DNA of 19,192 bases. It comes from CAYHWE01 sp964360445. Its GTDB lineage: Bacteria > Patescibacteriota > Patescibacteriia > Patescibacteriales > JAKAJF01. The translations under genes were made by a program, and so were the position numbers. Below, piece by piece: positions 7,022 through 14,096 of this stretch. The notes beneath the pieces are model-generated. The model saw only the letters and a program-made list of their open reading frames with translations. It was not told where the DNA came from and ran no database searches. Numbering within the stretch: the first letter of the stretch is position 1; every line of letters starts with the position of its first letter. The stretch is taken from positions 1-19,192 of the forward strand of contig CAYHWE010000018.1 of the NCBI GenBank assembly GCA_964360445.1, in the 5' to 3' direction.

Positions 7022-7957
7022 TTATATTTTATTTTTGTTTTTTACCCTGTTGATCTTGTCCCTCAGGCTGAATTCGCATCCGCAATAATCCTGCCGATAC
7101 AAACCCATTTCCTTCGACGCATTAACCGATTTCTTATACCCGTCACGCTTCTTGAAGTCCCTATCCAAAAATATGACTCCGTATTTATCTTCGAGTTTTT
7201 TCCCTATTTCCAGGATTGCGCCTGCGTCTTTATGCGGACTCACAGTTAGGATAGTCGTAAAATAATTGAATTTATTTTTCGCCGCCAGTTTTGCCGTTTC
7301 ATCCATCCGGTCCTCGTAGCACATATAACAGCGCTCTCCTCTTTCCACATCCATTTCACGCCCTTCCGTCATTTTCCGCCAGACGGAATGGTCATAGCTG
7401 CCTACCAGCAAAGGCAATTTCAGCCGCTTTGCCACCTTTCTGACCTCATCCAGCCTTTTATGATATTCATCCTCTGGAAATATATTTTGGTTATAAAAAA
7501 ATAAAGTGGTCTTGAATTCTTTTTTTAAAGATATGGCCGTATACGCGCTGCAGCTGATGCAGCAGATATGGACGAGCAGTTTCGGCCTGGGGCTGTGGGA
7601 CATGAAAAAATCATAAACGATGGCGATGATAACGCCAGCCATTCCGGCCAACATATCGATTTCCGAGGTCGTCCTTCCCGGAACAAACGCCTGATAGATT
7701 TCAGAAGCGGCTACGGCGCCGAAACCGATAAAAAAAGTGTAATAATACGCCTTCTTCAAGGGATAACCCTTATCGGCTTTAAAAACAAGAATGACAAAAT
7801 ACGCCAGGATGCCGAACAGGACAAGATGCACGCCCTTGTCATAAAAAGTCAATTTTTCGCCGTATCCGAAATCAGGCATCGGGTAGCCGACCATAGTCAA
7901 GGTAAAAGCCGCCCAGCATATCATTATAAAAAAATTCCTGAATATTTTATAATTCAT
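7022..7957 (-). CDS. queH: VanZ-like membrane domain fused to epoxyqueuosine reductase QueH
   Basis: The single 311-residue frame has two parts. Residues 1-118 are a VanZ-like four-helix membrane domain, with FYDKGVHLVLFGILAYF and SEIYQAFVPGRTTSEIDMLAG as its family signature. Residues 126-300 are QueH, which reduces epoxyqueuosine to queuosine in tRNA anticodons (Asn, Asp, His, Tyr). All expected Cys are present: HICCxxC (132, 133, 136), RCxxCY (210, 213) and YRQxYCGC (292, 294), matching Fe-S cluster and reductive sites. The gap from the malic enzyme stop is one base. Met119 could start a stand-alone 192-residue QueH, but no Shine-Dalgarno sequence precedes it. The join could hold QueH at the membrane, or reflect chance fusion of two genes. 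Confidence 0.9.
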   Translation of the reverse strand: MNYKIFRNFFIMICWAAFTLTMVGYPMPDFGYGEKLTFYDKGVHLVLFGILAYFVILVFKADKGYPLKKAYYYTFFIGFGAVAASEIYQAFVPGRTTSEIDMLAGMAGVIIAIVYDFFMSHSPRPKLLVHICCISCSAYTAISLKKEFKTTLFFYNQNIFPEDEYHKRLDEVRKVAKRLKLPLLVGSYDHSVWRKMTEGREMDVERGERCYMCYEDRMDETAKLAAKNKFNYFTTILTVSPHKDAGAILEIGKKLEDKYGVIFLDRDFKKRDGYKKSVNASKEMGLYRQDYCGCEFSLRDKINRVKNKNKI

Positions 7958-7958
7958 T

Positions 7959-9092
7959 TTAACTGTTTAAAGTCTTGCTTATCGCTTTGACGACTTTTTT
8001 ATCCGTAACCAATGGAAGTAATTTATCTTTGGCCGGCTTTACGGAATAAGCGATAGCTATCGCCGCCTTTACTTTCATCTCATAAGTCACTTTTTTCAAG
8101 CGGCCGTCCAATAAACCCCGGAATATGCCTGGAAAAACCAAAGCGTTATTTATCTGATTAGGAAAATCCGATCTGCCCGTCCCCACGATTGCAGCGCCGG
8201 CTTTCAAAGCCAGATCAGGCATTATTTCCGGAACCGGATTGGCCATGGCAAAAATGATCGGTCCTTCATTCATCGATCTTATCATATCTTCGTCAACCAG
8301 ATCCGCTTTTGAAACGCCGACAAACACATCTGCGCAAACAAGCGCTTCCCGTAATCCGCCCTTGATTTTCCTTTTATTGGTTTTCTTCGCGATTTCCTCT
8401 TTCATAGGATTCAGATTATCGCGTCCTTCATAATTCGCGCTATAACTATCAAGCAAAACAATATCTTTTACTCCTTGCTTCATAAGCAATTTCGCGATCG
8501 CTATGCCGGCAGCTCCGGCGCCATTGATTACGACCCTCAAGTCCTGCATCACCTTGCCCGTAACCCGGCAAGCGTTTATCAAGGCGGCTAAAACAACTAT
8601 GGCGGTCCCATCCTGATCGTCATGAAAAACAGGAATAGAAAGTTCTTTTTCCAGTCTTTTTAGAATCGTAAAACATCTTGGCGCAGAAATATCTTCCAGA
8701 TTGATTCCGGCGAAGCTCGGCTCGATCATTTTGCAAAACTCCACGATCTTATCCGCATCCTGCGTATTTATACAAAGCGGAATAGCATCGATGCCGGCGA
8801 ATTCTTTAAAAATTATCGCCTTGCCTTCCATGACCGGCATAGCCGCTTCAGGTCCTAAATCTCCTAGTCCCAAAATCGCCGTACCATCACAGACAATCGC
8901 GACCTGGTTCGCCCTGTTTGTCAGCTCCCAAGATTTATTCTTGTTTTTTCCGATTTCAGAAGAAACGGCTCCGACTCCCGGAGTATACGCGATGGACAAA
9001 TCGTCTCTTGTCTCAAGAGAGACTTTTGATTTTACTTCAAATTTTCCCTTTTTCTTCCTGTGCAATGCTAACGCTTTTTGATTGTAATTCAT
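7959..9092 (-). CDS. Malic enzyme (oxaloacetate-decarboxylating malate dehydrogenase)
   Basis: The enzyme oxidatively decarboxylates malate to pyruvate and CO2 with NAD(P)+ in the cytoplasm. At 377 residues it is the short bacterial type with no phosphotransacetylase domain. Visible are IAYTPGV (Tyr36), EGKA with catalytic Lys91, NLEDI (Glu133, Asp134) and HDDQDGTA (Asp158/159) as metal ligands. The Rossmann loop is GAGAAG (191-196), followed by ANPVPE (284-289) and NQINN (312-316). The residues after strand beta-2 (LLDSYSANYEGR) do not let me choose NAD or NADP. It starts 3 nt after rarA, with TTAAAATAA preceding its ATG. It could feed pyruvate and reducing power in a cell with limited metabolism. 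Confidence 0.94.
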   Translation of the reverse strand: MNYNQKALALHRKKKGKFEVKSKVSLETRDDLSIAYTPGVGAVSSEIGKNKNKSWELTNRANQVAIVCDGTAILGLGDLGPEAAMPVMEGKAIIFKEFAGIDAIPLCINTQDADKIVEFCKMIEPSFAGINLEDISAPRCFTILKRLEKELSIPVFHDDQDGTAIVVLAALINACRVTGKVMQDLRVVINGAGAAGIAIAKLLMKQGVKDIVLLDSYSANYEGRDNLNPMKEEIAKKTNKRKIKGGLREALVCADVFVGVSKADLVDEDMIRSMNEGPIIFAMANPVPEIMPDLALKAGAAIVGTGRSDFPNQINNALVFPGIFRGLLDGRLKKVTYEMKVKAAIAIAYSVKPAKDKLLPLVTDKKVVKAISKTLNS

Positions 9093-9095
9093 AAT

Positions 9096-10304
9096 TTATT
9101 TTAAATATTTTTTACCTTTTAGTTTATCCGGCAAGTATTCCTGCTCTTCTTGGTAATCATGTTCCGGCGAATATTTATAATCTTTTCCATATCCCAATTC
9201 TTTCATTAATTTCGTCGGCGCGTTCCTGATATGCAATGGCACTGGCAGATTTCCATACTGATAAACATCCTTCGCCACTTTGCCATAAACGATATACAAT
9301 TCATTCGATTTCTTGCATTTTGCCATATACACGACCGCCTGCGCCAAAATCACATTACATTCCGGCATGCCCAAAAAATGACAAGCTTGATACGCGGCAA
9401 CCGCCTGCTCCAACGCGCGCGAATTGGCCAAGCCGATATCCTCGGAAGCAAACCGCACAAGCCGGCGCGCGACATACAAAGGATCCTCTCCGGCCTCGAG
9501 CATCCTCGCGAGCCAATAAAGAGCCGCATCCGGATCTGAACCGCGCATTGATTTATGCAGAGCGGAAATTATGTTGTAATGTTCCTCTCCTCCTTTATCA
9601 TAAAACAAATACGATTTTTGAAAAGCCTCTTTGATTTTTTCCGCATCAATGCTTTTAAAAATTGCGCTCGCGTATTCCAAAACATTCAAAGCCACGCGCG
9701 CGTCGCCGTTGCTCATCCGAGACAAAAGTTCAATCGCCTCTTTGTCGATTTTCAAATTCAGTTTTGCCAATCCTCTCTCTTTCTCCTTCAGCGCGCGCTC
9801 AACAATCTTAATAATATTTTTTTCATCAAGTTGTTTTAAAACAAAAACTCTGACCCTGGAAAGAAGCGCTGCCCTGATTTCAAAGCTAGGATTTTCCGTT
9901 GTCGCGCCGATCAAAATAATAGTGCCGTGCTCAACGTGCGGCAAAAGCGCGTCTTGTTGCGACTTGTTCCAGCGATGGATTTCGTCAATAAACAAAATCG
10001 TTTTGACGCCCAATCTTTTATTTTCCTCCGCCCGTTTTATTATTTTCCGAAGATCGTCCACTCCGCTCGTAACCGCGCTCAGCTTCAAAAATTCCGATTT
10101 TGTCATCCCGGCTATGATATGGGCCAGTGTCGTCTTGCCGCTCCCAGGCGGACCCCAAAAAATAATAGACGGCAGATTGTCTTTCTCGATCGCCATCCTG
10201 AGCAAAGCGCCTTGGCCGATAATTTCTTCCTGCCCCAAAAATTCATCCAGCGATTCCGGCCTTATCCTGTCGGCTAACGGCAAATTTGTTCGGATTTTTT
10301 GCAT
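9096..10304 (-). CDS. rarA: Replication-associated recombination protein A (RarA/MgsA AAA+ ATPase)
   Basis: RarA is an AAA+ ATPase related to clamp-loader subunits that acts at stalled replication forks. The 402-residue protein has Walker A GPPGSGKTT (51-59), Walker B LFIDEIH (104-110), sensor 1 GATTENPSF (133-141), the Arg-finger region LLSR (147-150) and sensor 2 SNGDARVALN. The C-terminal oligomerisation part is complete, with ALHKSMRGSDPDAALYWLAR, RFASEDIGLAN and PLHIRNAPTKLMKELGYGKDY. It directly follows a terminator and its own promoter, whose expected start site is the A of this ATG, so translation is probably leaderless. It heads the unit with the malic enzyme and VanZ-QueH. Confidence 0.96.
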   Translation of the reverse strand: MQKIRTNLPLADRIRPESLDEFLGQEEIIGQGALLRMAIEKDNLPSIIFWGPPGSGKTTLAHIIAGMTKSEFLKLSAVTSGVDDLRKIIKRAEENKRLGVKTILFIDEIHRWNKSQQDALLPHVEHGTIILIGATTENPSFEIRAALLSRVRVFVLKQLDEKNIIKIVERALKEKERGLAKLNLKIDKEAIELLSRMSNGDARVALNVLEYASAIFKSIDAEKIKEAFQKSYLFYDKGGEEHYNIISALHKSMRGSDPDAALYWLARMLEAGEDPLYVARRLVRFASEDIGLANSRALEQAVAAYQACHFLGMPECNVILAQAVVYMAKCKKSNELYIVYGKVAKDVYQYGNLPVPLHIRNAPTKLMKELGYGKDYKYSPEHDYQEEQEYLPDKLKGKKYLK

Positions 10305-10310
10305 AGGATA

Positions 10311-10339
10311 ATACTAGCAGATTTATCATCAGAATTCAA
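10311..10339 (-). promoter_or_regulatory. Extended -10 promoter of rarA, predicted leaderless
   Basis: On the minus strand TTGAAT (10339-10334) is followed by a 17-nt spacer and TAGTAT (10316-10311), with TG at 10319-10318. Seven nt after the -10 element comes the A of the rarA ATG at 10304. It lies just behind the terminator of the preceding unit. Confidence 0.7.
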
Positions 10340-10351
10340 TTACAAAAAATC

Positions 10352-10385
10352 AAAAATCGCCCTGGTCTTATTCCGGGCGATTTTT
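10352..10385 (-). terminator. Intrinsic terminator after the GH39-like gene
   Basis: AAAAATCGCCC and GGGCGATTTTT form an 11-bp perfect stem with a 12-nt loop, starting 9 nt after the GH39-like stop. The 3' arm ends in a T run and GATTTTTTG follows. The symmetry would also work on the plus strand, but no plus-strand gene needs it. It closes the exported-protein unit and separates it from rarA. Confidence 0.85.
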
Positions 10386-10394
10386 ACCATATTC

Positions 10395-11936
10395 TTATTT
10401 TACGGACAGGACGATAACCTGTATCTGCGGCATCGCTATTTTCTCCGAAATATTCATCTTTTTACCGCCTTTAAGAATGGCTGATTCGCTCAATTTAAAA
10501 TTGTTGGAATCATCTATCACATATCTGGAATAAGAAACCTTTTTACCCGACCAGGGAAGATTGGCAAGACTAATATCATAACTCGTCCTATATGATGCGT
10601 TGGCGCTCTTTTTTAATCCGATTTTTTCTTCATATTTATTTGCATTAAAGTTGCTGATGAATATGACTACTTTTTTGCCGTCTTCCGACTTTACAGACAT
10701 AGCATCAAAGCCTTTCCCGTCTCCTTCCGATGAAGAAAGCAATATATTCGCTTCTTTCAGCTTGCTCAATCCCTTGAACATATAAAAACTAGGTGTTGAG
10801 CTGCCATTGCTTTTGATTATGTTCGCTTCAAATCCTGATGCCAGAGTTGAGGCGCCGAGACCGTTTCTTGTCATAGCGATCAGATTGCTCAATCTTGCCG
10901 CCGCGCCCCATGCGTTGGTCAGGCCTTTAAGCTGCGGTCCCCGTCCGCCTATGCCCATAGCCATATCCCATTCATCGCTGGCAATTTTCGGCGTTCCATA
11001 TAACGGACTCAGAGTGCTGTATTTCGCGATTTCCGTCTTGATGACTTTCATTGTTTTGGAAAATTCTCCAGGATTAAAGCCATAACGATGCCAGGAAAAA
11101 TAATCCAAAGGCGCTCCGTTTTCCTTTACATGATCTAAAAATGTCACAACATAATCATTCACACTGTCTCCGACTACATTATTAGTTTCCGAAACAGGAA
11201 AGGCATAAGCCGGCCCTCCGACCGGAAGATCTTTATTTACAGATTTCACCGCCTTGGCGAATGCCACATAAGATTTATTGAATTCATCGCTGGTTCCCTG
11301 CCAAAAAGCCTGGACTTTTTCTCCTTGCGGCGTAGTGATGACAAGATCCGGCTCATTCGCGTAAATCACCAATCTTATGTCGCTGCTGGTCAGCTTGAAT
11401 CCGTCAGCCCATCCTTCGATCAGATGTTTTATCAAGTGTTCCACTATTTTTCCATATTTATCATAATCAGAGGGGGCCTTATTGATGTCATCGACTGACA
11501 GCTGGATTTTAAGGCCGTTATTGACCGCGGCTTTTACCCTTTTGTCGATGCTGGTAAAATCATAATTTTCCTCTTTTTCCGCATCAGCGTTAAAGTCGGT
11601 GAAATAAGGGATTTTCGGATCTTTTTCATCAGTGATGATCTGAAGATCTACCATGTAAATCCCTGCTTCTTTCAGTTTTTTATAAGACTCTTCAAAATTT
11701 TTATCCGGAATCTGGGAAAGATAGGGCTGGCCGAAGATGCCGATCAGCTCCAAGGGCAATGTCCTTATTTTGGAATTAAAATCTATTTTGATTGTCTTAG
11801 AGGAAGCTGATTTTACCGAACCCGATACCGCGATGACATTCTCGCTTAAAATTATGCCGAGGCCGATGAGAAGAGAAAACGATAAGATGATCACGCTGAT
11901 TACCAGGATCGTCTTCAAGATTTTATTTTGTTCCAT
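10395..11936 (-). CDS. Membrane-anchored glycoside hydrolase, clan GH-A, GH39-like
   Basis: The 513-residue protein has one N-terminal membrane segment (about 8-36), so the catalytic part should lie outside the cell. The (beta/alpha)8-barrel region (about 55-420) carries YANEPD with the likely acid/base Glu195 and ASDEWDM with the likely nucleophile Glu322. YFSWHRYG (279-286) matches the clan A His motif. The last ~100 residues look like a beta-sandwich, as in GH39 beta-xylosidases. The substrate cannot be read from sequence; xylosides or uronic-acid polymers are family precedents only. It is the last gene of the exported unit, 18 nt after the 130-aa Cys-motif protein, and is followed by a terminator. 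Confidence 0.75.
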   Translation of the reverse strand: MEQNKILKTILVISVIILSFSLLIGLGIILSENVIAVSGSVKSASSKTIKIDFNSKIRTLPLELIGIFGQPYLSQIPDKNFEESYKKLKEAGIYMVDLQIITDEKDPKIPYFTDFNADAEKEENYDFTSIDKRVKAAVNNGLKIQLSVDDINKAPSDYDKYGKIVEHLIKHLIEGWADGFKLTSSDIRLVIYANEPDLVITTPQGEKVQAFWQGTSDEFNKSYVAFAKAVKSVNKDLPVGGPAYAFPVSETNNVVGDSVNDYVVTFLDHVKENGAPLDYFSWHRYGFNPGEFSKTMKVIKTEIAKYSTLSPLYGTPKIASDEWDMAMGIGGRGPQLKGLTNAWGAAARLSNLIAMTRNGLGASTLASGFEANIIKSNGSSTPSFYMFKGLSKLKEANILLSSSEGDGKGFDAMSVKSEDGKKVVIFISNFNANKYEEKIGLKKSANASYRTSYDISLANLPWSGKKVSYSRYVIDDSNNFKLSESAILKGGKKMNISEKIAMPQIQVIVLSVK

Positions 11937-11954
11937 TTTATTTATTTGTTTTAA

Positions 11955-12347
11955 TTATTTACTGCAATCCTTCGGGCAAATACCGGTATTTTTTTCCAAT
12001 TCATCGCAAGTATTGTCGCCGCATTTCTTTTGGAACACGGCATTGCCATCCTGCGTCGGCGGCTGAAGGTTCTGTTGGCCGGCGCTTCTATCCGGCATCT
12101 CATTCTGTTGCGCGCCGTTCCACAGATTGTTATTGCTGTCAGGGTTATCCTGATTACCAGGAACATCGTTTTCCCCGTTGTCGGTTTTATCGTTCTCAGT
12201 GGCGGCCTCCTTGTTGGACAATATTCCAAGATTCATCTTGCCGCCGGCTATCTGGAAAATCTGCACCCCGAATAAGACAATAATGACTATCAAAGACAGG
12301 ATATTTACGATCAAAATTGTTTTTATCAGCTTGATTTGTTCATCCAT
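11955..12347 (-). CDS. Anchored protein with a C-terminal four-Cys motif
   Basis: The 130-residue protein has one membrane segment (about 8-33), a long low-complexity Asn/Asp/Gln/Gly linker (about 45-105) and a C-terminal Cys motif. The Cys are at 109, 114, 124 and 128, a C-x4-C-x9-C-x3-C spacing beginning CGDN and ending KDC. The same spacing occurs in the next gene upstream (44, 49, 59, 63 there). Motifs of this CGDxxC type occur in exported proteins of CPR bacteria and archaea; their function is not established to my knowledge. The linker suggests the motif is displayed away from the membrane. It lies 9 nt after the 146-aa gene. No enzymatic role is visible. Confidence 0.8.
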   Translation of the reverse strand: MDEQIKLIKTILIVNILSLIVIIVLFGVQIFQIAGGKMNLGILSNKEAATENDKTDNGENDVPGNQDNPDSNNNLWNGAQQNEMPDRSAGQQNLQPPTQDGNAVFQKKCGDNTCDELEKNTGICPKDCSK

Positions 12348-12356
12348 ATTTTTAAA

Positions 12357-12797
12357 TTAATTATTAATCGGTTTCATTTCTATGATTTCAATGTATCTGC
12401 CCCACATATGGATGCCGACTGCGTCTTTTGCTTCTTTTGCCCTGAAATTTACTTCCAGCCCGTCCTGTTCAAAATTTTTATCCATATCCATCGGGATATA
12501 TCTTATGCCATCTTCGGCAACGATGCCATAAAATCCTCCTTCCAGATCAATAAATCTCATTGTCCCGTTTTTGGAAATAATATTTTCATCTTTTACTCCT
12601 TCTTTCCTGCAATCTTTTTCGCAGGAACCGCTCTCTTCTTCAATTATACCACAAATATTATCTCCGCACCTGCCCGGATCCTCTTGCCCGGAATTTTTTT
12701 TATCGGAAAACAATACGCCGATGATTCCTCCGGCAATGATTATGCCGGCGACGGTAAATAAAACAATCTGCATATTTGTAAAGCCATTCTGTTTCAT
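12357..12797 (-). CDS. Anchored protein with a four-Cys motif and a small beta-rich domain
   Basis: I chose ATG 12797 (MKQNGFTNMQ), giving 146 residues. It leaves a 4-nt gap to the upstream gene, whereas the longer frame to 12887 overlaps that gene by about 85 nt. The N-terminus is pilin-like (NGFTNMQIVLF) but has Gln where pilins have Glu5; the membrane segment is about 9-30. Cys 44, 49, 59 and 63 repeat the C-x4-C-x9-C-x3-C spacing of the neighbouring 130-aa protein. The C-terminal ~70 residues (MRFIDLEGGFYGIVAEDG, IRYIPMDMD, VNFRAKEAKD, IHMWGRYIEIIEM) look like a compact beta-barrel domain seen in bacterial and archaeal exported proteins; I cannot name it securely. Confidence 0.8.
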   Translation of the reverse strand: MKQNGFTNMQIVLFTVAGIIIAGGIIGVLFSDKKNSGQEDPGRCGDNICGIIEEESGSCEKDCRKEGVKDENIISKNGTMRFIDLEGGFYGIVAEDGIRYIPMDMDKNFEQDGLEVNFRAKEAKDAVGIHMWGRYIEIIEMKPINN

Positions 12798-12801
12798 AAA
12801 A

Positions 12802-14052
12802 TTATTTTTTATTTTCCCATTTGACGTACTCATCATATATCTCTTCCAGCGTAGCATATTTAACCCGCCCTTTATCCCTATAAACATCCATTTCGCTCAA
12901 AAAATCATCCAAAGCATCCAGAGCGCCCTGGTTATAGCTGCCGGAGAATATGCCCCTTTCGTCTTGGCTCAAATATTCGACTTCATGCTGCGGCCAGCCC
13001 CAAACATTCATCTGGTCCGAGCTAAGATGCTTCATAGCTCCTTTGAAGTAGCCCCTTAACACATCAAAATTTTCTTTTGTCAGCGTTTTCTGATTTCCTC
13101 TGGCAAACCAATCTCCAGTTACCTGGTCTATATAAAGTATTTTCCCGTCCGGATCATTTTTGCAAAGATTTCCGTCTTCGTAATCAGGCCTCCAGGGATG
13201 CAAAAAATTTCCCGTTTCAGAATACCAATTATTGTCTCCGTGCCCGAAATCAGAACACTCTTTTGACCAAAACGCCATTTTATCCAAAGGAGAATAATTA
13301 TCATTTATGATTTTTCCGCCCAGTTTTTCAGCCCGGGAAAACTCGTAAGTTTTATTGTCCATTTCTTTCTTCGCGAAAGACCTGAACGCCATGACTGAAA
13401 CATCATTGAAGCCAAGCTTGTTCAAAGCGTCCAGCCCGTCTTCTATTCCTCCGTAGCGCACCAGACATCCGGCTTTTTTCTGTTCGGGAGACAAAGAAGA
13501 TCCGGTTGACAAGCATTTATCGCTGCAAAGCTCCTGACATTGCGACTCGCTCTGCATCAGCATCCAATGATGGGAATGCAATCCGATTAGATGCCCCCTG
13601 TCTTTAAGCTTTTTGATAAAATTATCCTTGCCCTCGTAAGTTAACGCATCTGTTGAAACTCTGTACACTATTTCAAAATTGCCGCGCATTCCATGCTTTT
13701 CCAAAATATCTGCCACCTTCAAAGTCGCCTCTTTAATTCTGTTGTAAGCGGATTCTGAAAGCTGAAAGTCTTCGCCTTCGCCGATCTTTCCCGGCTCAAC
13801 GTGCATGATAAAGAAAACATTAAGCGGGTCGGTTGTTTTTCCGTCCGCAATATCATTATTGTCTTTATCCTGTTTTGAAGTGCTATCGCTATCGGCGTTT
13901 CCGGAAATATCGCCGGTATTATCATGATTTACGCCGCGACGAGAAGAAAAATAATAAACGGAAAATACGAAGAGTGATAGAATGATCACGCCGACAAATA
14001 CCGAAAAAATTATTTTTACCGGCGTAAAACCGGCCCCCTTTCCTGAGTTCAT
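12802..14052 (-). CDS. Anchored polysaccharide deacetylase-like protein (NodB-type fold probable)
   Basis: I chose ATG 14052 (416 residues); a TTG at 14085 would add 11 residues. The N-terminus is pilin-like (GAGFTPVKIIF, Lys in place of Glu5) with a membrane segment at about 11-35, then a Ser/Asp/Asn linker to about 75. The barrel starts at NVFFIMHVEPG (His84, Glu86), where NodB enzymes have TxDD. GNFEIVYRV and DRGHLIGLHSHHW (His159, 161, 162) fit the second metal motif (HxxxH/HSHxW type). A Cys-rich insert (172, 176, 180, 196) follows. Polysaccharide de-N-acetylation is a reasonable guess, but the altered first motif leaves activity open. It follows the S8 protease gene and precedes the two Cys-motif genes. 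Confidence 0.65.
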   Translation of the reverse strand: MNSGKGAGFTPVKIIFSVFVGVIILSLFVFSVYYFSSRRGVNHDNTGDISGNADSDSTSKQDKDNNDIADGKTTDPLNVFFIMHVEPGKIGEGEDFQLSESAYNRIKEATLKVADILEKHGMRGNFEIVYRVSTDALTYEGKDNFIKKLKDRGHLIGLHSHHWMLMQSESQCQELCSDKCLSTGSSLSPEQKKAGCLVRYGGIEDGLDALNKLGFNDVSVMAFRSFAKKEMDNKTYEFSRAEKLGGKIINDNYSPLDKMAFWSKECSDFGHGDNNWYSETGNFLHPWRPDYEDGNLCKNDPDGKILYIDQVTGDWFARGNQKTLTKENFDVLRGYFKGAMKHLSSDQMNVWGWPQHEVEYLSQDERGIFSGSYNQGALDALDDFLSEMDVYRDKGRVKYATLEEIYDEYVKWENKK

Positions 14053-14096
14053 AACTATGAATAATTTTTTAAAAATATTTTTCAAATTTTTTACAA

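Noticed and set aside
9631..10311. Plus-strand frame of 226 codons opposite rarA
   Set aside because: It is the antisense of a well-conserved RarA, with no domain, promoter or start context of its own.
11951..12229. Minus-strand 92-codon frame overlapping the 130-aa four-Cys protein
   Set aside because: It is a frame-shifted shadow; the other frame has the membrane anchor and Cys motif and fits operon spacing.
12798..12887. 30-residue N-terminal extension of the four-Cys/beta-domain protein
   Set aside because: It overlaps the upstream deacetylase-like gene by about 85 nt out of frame. ATG 12797 leaves a 4-nt gap and a normal anchor.
14053..14085. TTG start adding 11 residues to the deacetylase-like protein
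   Set aside because: An ATG at 14052 gives a short pilin-like leader. The TTG cannot be excluded but is less likely.
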